Source: Alphaproteobacteria bacterium
GTDB lineage: Bacteria > Pseudomonadota > Alphaproteobacteria > Sphingomonadales > Sphingomonadaceae
DNA length: 5,273 nucleotides
Direction of reading: 5' to 3'
Assembly (NCBI GenBank): GCA_028293055.1
Contig: JAQGLD010000135.1
Span: 1-5,273, forward strand
Below the pieces are notes generated by a model that was given only the letters and a program-made list of their open reading frames with translations, was not told where the DNA came from and did no database searches. A program made the position numbers and the translations under genes. Below are positions 1 to 5,273 of the stretch, piece after piece (position 1 is the stretch's first letter; each line of letters opens with the position of its first letter).

Positions 1-791
1 CGCAGCTGCCCATCGAGATGCGGCCGGTCCCGATCCATGTTGCGGTCGAACAATAAGGACATGAACGGAATCACGACCGCGACCGGATGTTCGAAGCGCG
101 GCAGCTCTCGGCGAAGCCGAAGCAGCATCTGGTCGGTCGCGTAGGACGGCACTGCGATGTTGGCGGTCTGAATGCCGCTGAGCGCCTCGACCCGGGCTGG
201 CAGGCTTTCGCTCCATCGGAGACCGTAGCCGAGGACGATCGATTCCCCTGCAAAGACGATGGTCGGACGGCTGAAGTCGATCCTCTCGCCCGGCCGCGGC
301 ATACGGTAACCCTGCGGACCGGTCGCATATTGAACCATTCGTCCGCCGATCGGCACCATTCCAACATGATCGGGGACCAACGTCCATCCGAGTATGGGAT
401 CGCGGGCGCGCATCGGCTCATGCCCGCCCCATCGTTCCTGAGTGCTCCGCCAGGTCTGCGTCCGCAGGAAGCCTTCGGTCGCGGCAAAGGCCGCGCCGAC
501 CGCGACCAGCGACAGCAGGAGGGTGAACCAGGCCTCAGCCGCACGGCCCGAGTCCGCGGCGCGCAGCAGCCACGGCCGAACGAGCAGGATCAGCACCAGG
601 CCGATCGCTGCCGCAGCCAGCCGGAGACCCAGGAGGATCCGCATCTGGAAGCTCCACGACCAGGCCCAGCCCGGCATGAAATGCGCCTCGCTCCATCCCT
701 TGCCGGCGAGCAAGGCGAGCAGCAGGAACAGGATGCCGAGACCGCCGACGAGGAGCTGGACGAGGGCTCTGTGGTGCCGTTCCCTCGCCAT
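1..791 (-). CDS. Membrane-anchored SGNH/GDSL hydrolase-like protein, C-terminus cut by window edge
   Basis: Partial gene; 263 residues are visible from an ATG at 791-789 and the frame stays open to the left edge. Three hydrophobic segments (about residues 9-29, 51-71 and 87-104) precede a soluble domain. Arginines in the N-terminal tail and in the loop between helices 2 and 3 (RPWLLR) suggest those parts are cytoplasmic, which puts the domain in the periplasm. That domain looks SGNH-like: FAGES (180-184) fits block I with S184 as nucleophile, and TANIAVPSYATDQ (209-221) fits the usual NxGVxGYxTDQ segment. However, A213 and S216 replace the usual glycines, and no clear block III Asn-Asp is seen near 240-250. 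The catalytic His region is outside the window. Family members are usually esterases or acyl-group hydrolases, often acting on glycans. The gene is divergent from the carbamoyltransferase operon, so a linked role is plausible. Enzymatic activity is uncertain. Confidence 0.8.
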   Translation of the reverse strand, partial: MARERHHRALVQLLVGGLGILFLLLALLAGKGWSEAHFMPGWAWSWSFQMRILLGLRLAAAAIGLVLILLVRPWLLRAADSGRAAEAWFTLLLSLVAVGAAFAATEGFLRTQTWRSTQERWGGHEPMRARDPILGWTLVPDHVGMVPIGGRMVQYATGPQGYRMPRPGERIDFSRPTIVFAGESIVLGYGLRWSESLPARVEALSGIQTANIAVPSYATDQMLLRLRRELPRFEHPVAVVIPFMSLLFDRNMDRDRPHLDGQL

Positions 792-798
792 TGGAAGA

Positions 799-804
799 CT
801 TCCC
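799..804 (-). promoter_or_regulatory. Probable ribosome binding site of the SGNH-like gene
   Basis: On the minus strand, GGGAAG lies 7 nt upstream of the ATG at 791. It is only a partial Shine-Dalgarno match, but the spacing is right. Two ATGs slightly further upstream on this strand run into a stop almost at once, which supports 791 as the start. Confidence 0.4.
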
Positions 805-827
805 GGCGGCTTGTTAGACCATCATTC

Positions 828-832
828 AGGAG
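828..832 (+). promoter_or_regulatory. Ribosome binding site of the ferritin-like gene
   Basis: AGGAG, 8 nt upstream of the ATG at 841. It decides the start: the reading frame is open as far back as 442, but the upstream part lies over the divergent SGNH-like gene and has no comparable site. Confidence 0.75.
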
Positions 833-840
833 TAGCTGCC

Positions 841-1566
841 ATGGGGGTGCTGCGCAACCCGATCCAATATTGGGTGTGGCGCGATCCGTCTCGCCGTGCC
901 TACCGGCTGCTGCGCTTTGCAGAGGTCGAGGCGGACGGCGGGCGCGATCTCGCCAGGGCCGCGGAGCTCACCCGCGATGCCAGGCTGCGGCGTCTCTATC
1001 TACGCCACGCCAAGGACGAGCAGCGCCATGCCGACATCTTCCGGGGGCGCGGCACCGACCTGTTGCGCAGCCTCGGCGGGGGCGCGGATCGCGCATGGCA
1101 GCCGGACTGGCTCGCGCCGGGCGAACGCGGGCTCGACGATGTGCGGGTCGAGCGTGAAGGCGATGGCGCCCTGCTCGCCTTCCTCCACCTCTCGGAACGC
1201 GAAGCGGCGCGAAGCTTCGCCGCCTATAGCGATGCGGTCGGCGCCGATTGCGACACACGGAATGTCTTCCAGCACATCCTCAGGGACGAGACCTTCCACA
1301 TGAACTACACCCGCCGGGAGCTGGCACGAGTCGCGCCGCGCCGACAGGGCTGGCTGCTGTGGCGGGCCCGGCTCGGCCGCTTCTGGAAATCCTATCTTCG
1401 CTTCGCGGTGGCGCTCGGCAATGTGTTCGGGACAATCGTGCTGACCCTGCAATATTTCATCCTCCTGCCCCCATTCGCCTGGGCGGCCAAACGCGCCGAG
1501 CGGCGCGAGCCCAAAGGCTGGGTGACGGTCGCATCGGCCACGGCCGATCGCGGCGGCCAATATTGA
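841..1566 (+). CDS. Ferritin-like domain protein with C-terminal membrane anchor (putative diiron protein)
   Basis: 241 residues. The pattern fits a ferritin-like four-helix bundle with two carboxylate/ExxH pairs. The first is E28 or E30 followed by DEQRH (E60, H63); the second is E119 or E121 followed by DETFH (E150, H153). The spacing of about 30 residues within each pair resembles diiron enzymes such as Coq7 and rubrerythrin-type proteins. After the bundle comes a basic stretch (RRQGWLLWRARLGRFWK, 167-183), then a hydrophobic segment at about 186-212 that probably inserts in the membrane, then a short polar tail. Likely roles of such proteins are O2-dependent hydroxylation or oxidation, or metal handling; the substrate here is unknown. 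It is the first gene of the operon. Its TGA overlaps the next ATG (TGATG, 1564-1568), so its translation is probably coupled to the carbamoyltransferase. The fold is well supported, the activity is not. Confidence 0.82.
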   Translation: MGVLRNPIQYWVWRDPSRRAYRLLRFAEVEADGGRDLARAAELTRDARLRRLYLRHAKDEQRHADIFRGRGTDLLRSLGGGADRAWQPDWLAPGERGLDDVRVEREGDGALLAFLHLSEREAARSFAAYSDAVGADCDTRNVFQHILRDETFHMNYTRRELARVAPRRQGWLLWRARLGRFWKSYLRFAVALGNVFGTIVLTLQYFILLPPFAWAAKRAERREPKGWVTVASATADRGGQY

Positions 1567-3341
1567 TGAAGATACTCGGTCTCTCGGCCCATTATCACGA
1601 TTCCGCGGCGGCCCTGCTCGTCGACGGGCTCCCAGTCGCTGCGGTCCAGGAGGAACGCCTGTCGCGGCGCAAGAACGACTCCGCCTTCCCGATCCAGGCC
1701 GCCGAATATTGCCTGGACGTTGCAGGGATCGAGCCCGAGCAGCTCGATGCGATCGTGTTCTACGAGCGCCCGATGCTCAAGTTCGAGCGAATCCTGGTCA
1801 CGGCGCTGCGCGCCTTCCCGCATTCGTGGCGAAGCTTCCCGCATGCGATGAAGAACATGCTCGGCGAGAAAGCCTGGATGCGCGGGATCATCATGTCGCG
1901 GCTCGGAGTCCCCGGATCCAGGATAATGTTCACCGAGCATCACCAATCCCACGCCGCCGCAGCCTTCCTGACCGCCCCGACCGATCGCGCCGCGATCCTG
2001 ACCGTGGACGGGGTAGGAGAATGGGCGACGCTGACCGCCGGCCAGGGCGAACGCGGCCCAGGCGGGACCCGCATCGCGATCGATCGCGAACTGCGCTTCC
2101 CGCATTCGCTCGGAATGCTCTACTCGACCTTCACCGCCTTCCTCGGCTTCGAGGTCAACGAGGGCGAATATAAGGTGATGGGCCTGGCAGCCTACGGCCG
2201 CCCGACCATGGCAGCGGGGGTAAGAAGGCTGATCCCGCGCACCGCGGACGGCGCCTTCCGGCTCGACCTCGATTATTTCGAATTCCAGCGCAGCGCTCGC
2301 CGATCCTGGTCGGATCGGTTCGTCGACCTGTTCGGACCGCCGCGCAACCGCTTCGAGCCGATCGACCTGGCGACGCCCGACGGCCAGCGCTTCGCGGATT
2401 GCGCCGCAAGCGTGCAGGCGGTGCTCGAGGAAATATTGGTCGACCTCGCGCGCGATCTCCACAAGCGCACCGGACTTGCCGACCTCTGCCTGGGAGGGGG
2501 GGTCGCGCTCAACGGAGTCGCCAATGCGCGGATCCTCGCCGAGTCGGGCTTCGAGCGGCTGTTCGTGCCATCGTCCCCGGGGGATTCGGGGTGCGCGCTC
2601 GGCGCAGCGCTTTACGCCGACCGAATCTTTTTCGGAAATCCGGACCGGCGGCTGGACGATCACGGCTTCCTCGGCCCCGAGGTGGACGAAACGGCGCTGG
2701 CGCGGATCGCAGCCGAGGACGGACTGATCGTCGACCGGATCGATGACCAAAATCTGGTCGAGGAGAGCGCGCGCGACCTCGAATCGGGCCTGATCCTCGG
2801 CTGGATGGAGGGCCGGTGCGAGTTCGGGCCGCGCGCGCTCGGCCATCGCAGCCTGCTCGCCGCCCCGCACGACGTGGCGATGCGCGACCGGCTCAATCGC
2901 GACATCAAATATCGCGAGGAGTTCCGCCCGTTCGCTCCGGTCGTGCCGATCGAGGATGCCGATCTCTATTTCGAGATGCCGCCAGGTGGCGCCCGGCTGG
3001 CACGTTTCATGTCCGGCGTGTTCCCGGTCCGGCAGGAATGGCGCGAGCGACTCGCCGCGGTCACCCATGTCGACGGCAGCGCGCGGGTCCAGACGGTCGA
3101 CCGGGCTTTCGCGCCGCGTCTCCACGATTTGCTTCGCGCTTATGGCCGCCGCACCGGCGTGCCGGTGCTGCTCAACACCTCGTTCAATCTCGCCGGCGAG
3201 CCGATCGTGTGCAGCGCCGAGGAAGGCTATTCGACCTTCCGGCGCAGCGGAGCCGACGCGCTCGTCGTCGGCAATGTTCGGGTCCGCAAGCGCGCCGCGA
3301 CGGCGACGACACGCAGCGAATATGAGGAGGCGATGGCATGA
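1566..3341 (+). CDS. Carbamoyltransferase, NodU/CmcH/TobZ family
   Basis: 591 residues, near the usual size of the family. These enzymes use carbamoyl phosphate and ATP to form carbamoyl-adenylate, then transfer the carbamoyl group to a hydroxyl of a sugar or small molecule. The N-terminal Kae1-like ASKHA domain shows MKILGLSAHYHDSAAAL (1-17), the metal-binding EHHQSH (H125, H126, H129), TVDGVGEW (146-153), EGEYKVMGLAAYG (199-211) and LGGGVALNGVAN (309-320). The C-terminal carbamoyltransferase domain shows GRCEFGPRALGHRSLL (416-431), KYREEFRPFAPVV (448-460), HVDGSARVQTV (501-511) and LLNTSFNLAGEPIVCS (535-550). All the family hallmarks I know appear intact, so it should be active. The ATG at 1566 overlaps the previous stop; the open frame back to 1248 is shadow over the ferritin-like gene. 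The acceptor cannot be read from sequence. The DUF5989 neighbour suggests an SxtI-like system acting at the membrane. Confidence 0.95.
   Translation: MKILGLSAHYHDSAAALLVDGLPVAAVQEERLSRRKNDSAFPIQAAEYCLDVAGIEPEQLDAIVFYERPMLKFERILVTALRAFPHSWRSFPHAMKNMLGEKAWMRGIIMSRLGVPGSRIMFTEHHQSHAAAAFLTAPTDRAAILTVDGVGEWATLTAGQGERGPGGTRIAIDRELRFPHSLGMLYSTFTAFLGFEVNEGEYKVMGLAAYGRPTMAAGVRRLIPRTADGAFRLDLDYFEFQRSARRSWSDRFVDLFGPPRNRFEPIDLATPDGQRFADCAASVQAVLEEILVDLARDLHKRTGLADLCLGGGVALNGVANARILAESGFERLFVPSSPGDSGCALGAALYADRIFFGNPDRRLDDHGFLGPEVDETALARIAAEDGLIVDRIDDQNLVEESARDLESGLILGWMEGRCEFGPRALGHRSLLAAPHDVAMRDRLNRDIKYREEFRPFAPVVPIEDADLYFEMPPGGARLARFMSGVFPVRQEWRERLAAVTHVDGSARVQTVDRAFAPRLHDLLRAYGRRTGVPVLLNTSFNLAGEPIVCSAEEGYSTFRRSGADALVVGNVRVRKRAATATTRSEYEEAMA
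3324..3330 (+). promoter_or_regulatory. Strong ribosome binding site of the DUF5989 gene
   Basis: GAGGAGG inside the last codons of the carbamoyltransferase gene, 7 nt before the ATG at 3338. It supports the ATGA overlap as a real start rather than a chance frame. Confidence 0.75.
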
Positions 3342-3550
3342 TCAGGAAGAGGGGGCGGCTGAGGCGGCAATTGGTCGTGCTGGGCAGCGCGTTCGGGGCG
3401 ACCGGAGACCTCACCCGCGGCCTGTGGCGCGGCGGAGGCGAGAAGAGGCTGCTCGTCCCGCTCGCCATCTTCCTCTGCCTCACCGGCCTGCTGCTGGTTC
3501 TCGCCGCAGGAGTCGAAGCGCTCGCACCCTTCATCTACTCCATCTTCTGA
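3338..3550 (+). CDS. DUF5989 family small membrane protein (SxtK-like)
   Basis: 70 residues. A basic, amphipathic N-terminal half (MIRKRGRLRRQ at the start, then TRGLWRGGGEKR around 26-37) leads into one hydrophobic helix at about 38-60. The protein ends in the LAPFIYSIF signature (62-70) typical of DUF5989 proteins. These short proteins are commonly encoded beside NodU/TobZ-type carbamoyltransferases, and from memory correspond to the small SxtK-like partner in sxtI/J/K-type sets. Their biochemical function is unknown; a role as a membrane tether or scaffold for the carbamoyltransferase is an inference from size, topology and gene neighbourhood. Positive-inside reasoning places the N-terminus in the cytoplasm. 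The start overlaps the carbamoyltransferase stop (ATGA, 3338-3341) and has a strong ribosome binding site. Often an SxtJ-like membrane protein gene is also present, but none is seen here. Confidence 0.88.
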   Translation: MIRKRGRLRRQLVVLGSAFGATGDLTRGLWRGGGEKRLLVPLAIFLCLTGLLLVLAAGVEALAPFIYSIF

Positions 3551-3554
3551 CCGG

Positions 3555-4526
3555 GTGGTCGACTGCGCGTCCCTGCTCGCTTGCCCGGCCTGCGGAGCGG
3601 GACTCGGCGAGTCCCTGCTGTGCGCGGATTGCGGCCGGTTATGGCCGGCACCCGACGGAATAGCACGCCTGCGCCTCGATATCGGCGCCAGGACCGAAAT
3701 CGTCCGCCAATTCTACGACTCCACGCCCTTTCCCAATTATCCGCCCAATGACAGCCTGGCCTGGCTTCGCGCCCGCGCCGGACGAAGCGCCTTCGCGCGT
3801 TTGCTCGACGCCTCGATCGCCGGCGACGCCCGGATCGCGGAAATCGGCTGCGGCACCGGCCAGACCAGTCTCTACCTCGCCCGCGCCGACCGGATCGTGG
3901 TCGGGCTCGATCTCTCGCGATCGGCGCTCGCCCTCGCCGCCTCGGCCGCGCGCCGCTACGGGATCGACCGGGTCCGCTTCGTCGAGGCCGACCTGAGCAG
4001 GCTTCCGCTCGCCGAGGGCGCGTTCGACCTGGTCTATTGCTCGGGCGTGCTCCACCACACGCCCGACCCCCGCGCCGCCTTCGCCGGGATCGTCGGAGCG
4101 GTGCGGCCCGGCGGCCATGTCGTCCTCGGGCTCTACAATCTCTACGCGCGGTTGCCGCTGCGGCTGCGGCGGGCGATCGCCCGGCTCACCGGAATGCGCT
4201 GGGTGCCGTTCGACCCGGTGCTGCGCGACCGCAAGGCCGAGCCGGCCCGCCGCGAGGCGTGGCTGCGCGACCAATATCTCCATCCCGAGGAGCATAGTCA
4301 CAGCGTCGCCGAAGTCCGCCGCTGGTTCGCCGAAAACGGGCTGGAATTCGTGTCGACCTACCCGCCGGCCCTGCTCGGCGGCGAGGAACCGGACGATCTG
4401 TTCGCTCCGGCCGAGGATCATTGGCCTCCGGAGCAATGGCTCGCGCAGCTCGGCTGGATGCGATCGCTCGGACATGAAGGCGGCCTGTTCGTCGCGGTGG
4501 CGCGCAAGCCCGGGCCGGCCGTCTAG
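3555..4526 (+). CDS. Class I SAM-dependent methyltransferase with N-terminal Trm112-like zinc knuckle
   Basis: 323 residues. The N-terminus carries LLACPACG and CADCGRLWPAPDGIARL, a Trm112-like zinc-binding knuckle with C10, C13, C23 and C26 as likely ligands. The linker RQFYDSTPFPNYPPND (51-66) leads into a Rossmann-type methyltransferase domain. Motif I is IAEIGCGTGQTSLYLA (94-109); the acidic end of strand 2 is GLDLS (D119); the motif IV region is FDLVYCSGVLHHTPD (157-171); and VRPGG (183-187) is the usual post-IV turn, all as in the Methyltransf_11/UbiE-like group. The C-terminal part (about 200-323) probably forms a substrate-binding cap. The start is taken as GTG at 3555, 4 nt after the DUF5989 stop. 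No Shine-Dalgarno is visible and the Cys motif begins almost at once, so translation probably depends on coupling. Acceptor atom and substrate are unknown. As the last operon gene it may methylate the same compound that is carbamoylated. Confidence 0.9.
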   Translation: MVDCASLLACPACGAGLGESLLCADCGRLWPAPDGIARLRLDIGARTEIVRQFYDSTPFPNYPPNDSLAWLRARAGRSAFARLLDASIAGDARIAEIGCGTGQTSLYLARADRIVVGLDLSRSALALAASAARRYGIDRVRFVEADLSRLPLAEGAFDLVYCSGVLHHTPDPRAAFAGIVGAVRPGGHVVLGLYNLYARLPLRLRRAIARLTGMRWVPFDPVLRDRKAEPARREAWLRDQYLHPEEHSHSVAEVRRWFAENGLEFVSTYPPALLGGEEPDDLFAPAEDHWPPEQWLAQLGWMRSLGHEGGLFVAVARKPGPAV

Positions 4527-4555
4527 AGTCGCGGAGTCCGATCAAGGCGATCCTG

Positions 4556-4617
4556 TTCCCCGGCGAAAGCAGGGGTCCAGACTCCTGCGCACCCTGGGTC
4601 CCGGCCTTCGCCGGGAA
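4556..4617. repeat. Imperfect inverted repeat between convergent genes; possible bidirectional terminator
   Basis: Left arm 4556-4580 and right arm 4594-4617 are inverted copies around a 13-nt loop. Aligned with one single-base bulge, about 20 of 24 positions match; the core is CGGCGAA paired with TTCGCCG. It sits almost exactly midway between the two stop codons, 29 nt after the methyltransferase stop and 28 nt after the PhzF stop, so transcripts from either side could form the hairpin. There is no clear T-run at the base, so a canonical intrinsic terminator is not proven. CCCGGCGAA-type inverted repeats are, from memory, frequent between genes of sphingomonads and relatives. I see no gene in the rest of the 119-bp gap (4527-4645). 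Confidence 0.65.
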
Positions 4618-4645
4618 ACGGCTCTCGGCCTTTTCCAGACTGAAG

Positions 4646-5273
4646 CTAAAGCGACACCGTTCCCGAGAAGACTGGAACGCAGTCACCGCCAACGCTGGCG
4701 CGAAGCTCGGAACCCGAGCGCCAGGCGCGAAGCCGGAGGCGGCTCGGACGGCCCATCTCGACTCCCTGCACCGCCTCATAGGCGATCTCCGGAGCATCGC
4801 CGAGCGAGAGCAAGAGTGCGGCGAGCGTCGCGTTGGCGCTGCCGGTCGCGGCATCCTCCCAGGTTCCCGACAGCGGAGCGAACATCCGCGCATGCAGCGG
4901 GCCGGAGGACTGGCGGGAGTAGAAGAAGATCGACAGCCGATCGCCATCGCCGCCGAGCGCGGCGGCAGCGGTCCGGCGAAATGCGGCTAGATCGGGCGTC
5001 GCCCGCGCCAGCGCCGCCTCCGCGACCTCGGCCAGCACGAACTCCACGCCGACCGTGGCGCGTACCGGCGGATGCGCCGCGGTGACGATGTCGCAGGCCT
5101 CGAGGCCAAGGCAGGCAGCGATATCCGCCGGCGCAAGTTCACCGAGCAGCCGAAGCTTCTGGGGCGCGTCGATCTCGGCGCCCGAAACCGCAGCCTCCTC
5201 GCGAAGCAGCCGGATCTCGACCAGCCCGGCCATTTCCTCGAACCGGAGGCGGGCCGCGCCGTTCGCTCTAAGC
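4646..5273 (-). CDS. PhzF family protein (isomerase/epimerase-like), N-terminus cut by window edge
   Basis: Partial gene: the C-terminal 208 residues are visible and the frame is open through the right edge. The ATG at 5233 is internal, not the start, because the 13 codons before it continue family-like sequence (ANGAARLRFEE). Full members are near 280-300 residues, so roughly 80-90 residues, including the N-terminal catalytic Glu region, lie outside. The hallmark of the second PhzF half is GTWEDAATGSANATLAAL, a form of the usual EDPATGSA motif with Ala for Pro, followed by QGVEMGRPSRL near the end. The fold is the diaminopimelate epimerase-like double barrel. Characterised PhzF itself isomerises a phenazine precursor, but most homologues have no known substrate, and nothing here points to phenazine synthesis. 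The gene is convergent with the carbamoyltransferase operon and separated by an inverted repeat, so it is probably independent. Confidence 0.9.
   Translation of the reverse strand, partial: LRANGAARLRFEEMAGLVEIRLLREEAAVSGAEIDAPQKLRLLGELAPADIAACLGLEACDIVTAAHPPVRATVGVEFVLAEVAEAALARATPDLAAFRRTAAAALGGDGDRLSIFFYSRQSSGPLHARMFAPLSGTWEDAATGSANATLAALLLSLGDAPEIAYEAVQGVEMGRPSRLRLRAWRSGSELRASVGGDCVPVFSGTVSL

Noticed and set aside
71..544. 157-codon minus-strand frame
   Set aside because: It is another frame of the SGNH-like gene. The correct frame is the one with transmembrane helices and the GES motif, open from 791 to the left edge.
791..819. TTGGAA, 17-nt spacer, TTAGAC as a promoter for the operon
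   Set aside because: The -35 is a 4/6 match but the -10 only 2/6, and the leader would be about 15 nt. Too weak to call as a feature.
442..840. N-terminal extension of the ferritin-like protein
   Set aside because: The extension is low-complexity Arg/Ser/Ala sequence over the divergent gene; the ATG at 841 has an AGGAG at proper spacing.
864..873. CCAATATTGG palindrome
   Set aside because: It is inside the ferritin-like coding sequence, and similar AATATTG strings recur at 1559, 1704 and 2431 within coding DNA; this is best explained by codon use.
87..1157. 356-codon plus-strand frame
   Set aside because: It spans the divergent SGNH-like gene in antisense and then the ferritin-like gene out of frame. 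The translation is Arg/Pro/Gln-rich with no domain.
1248..1565. N-terminal extension of the carbamoyltransferase
   Set aside because: It overlaps the ferritin-like coding region out of frame, and the family N-terminus (MKILGLSAHYHDSAA) begins at the 1566 ATG.
1392..3125. 577-codon open frame on the minus strand
   Set aside because: It is antisense to the carbamoyltransferase, whose family motifs run through the whole region. Long antisense frames are expected in high-GC DNA, and its translation shows no recognisable domain.
4117..5085. 322-codon plus-strand frame across the convergent gap
   Set aside because: It runs out of frame through the methyltransferase and antisense to the PhzF gene, with Arg/Ser-rich sequence and no domain.

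Overview
The window is high-GC DNA with dense, overlapping genes and very long spurious antisense frames. This base composition, the GC-rich codon use, the gene content and a CCCGGCGAA-type inverted repeat between genes suggest an alphaproteobacterium, most likely a sphingomonad. That assignment is inference from composition and pattern memory, not a database result.

Layout. (1) 1-791, minus strand: the N-terminal 263 residues of a membrane protein with three predicted transmembrane helices followed by an SGNH/GDSL-hydrolase-like domain. Its C-terminus lies beyond the left edge. (2) A 49-bp divergent gap, 792-840. (3) 841-4526, plus strand: a compact four-gene unit. It encodes a ferritin-like (diiron-type) protein with a C-terminal membrane helix, a NodU/CmcH/TobZ-type carbamoyltransferase, a 70-residue DUF5989 membrane protein, and a class I SAM-dependent methyltransferase with an N-terminal Trm112-like zinc knuckle. 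The first two junctions are stop/start overlaps (TGATG and ATGA) and the third is a 4-bp gap, so the four are very probably co-transcribed and translationally coupled. (4) 4527-4645: a convergent gap holding an imperfect inverted repeat that could terminate transcription from both sides. (5) 4646-5273, minus strand: the C-terminal 208 residues of a PhzF-family protein whose N-terminus lies beyond the right edge.

How the genes may work together. A carbamoyltransferase next to a DUF5989 protein recalls the sxtI/sxtJ/sxtK-like gene sets seen in many bacteria. Here the set is joined by a membrane-tethered putative diiron protein, a methyltransferase and a divergent membrane SGNH-like protein. The simplest reading is a membrane-associated tailoring pathway that oxidises, carbamoylates and methylates an unknown envelope glycan, lipid or small molecule, with the SGNH-like protein acting on the periplasmic side. 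The enzyme classes are well supported; the shared substrate and pathway are inference. The PhzF gene is convergent and probably unrelated.
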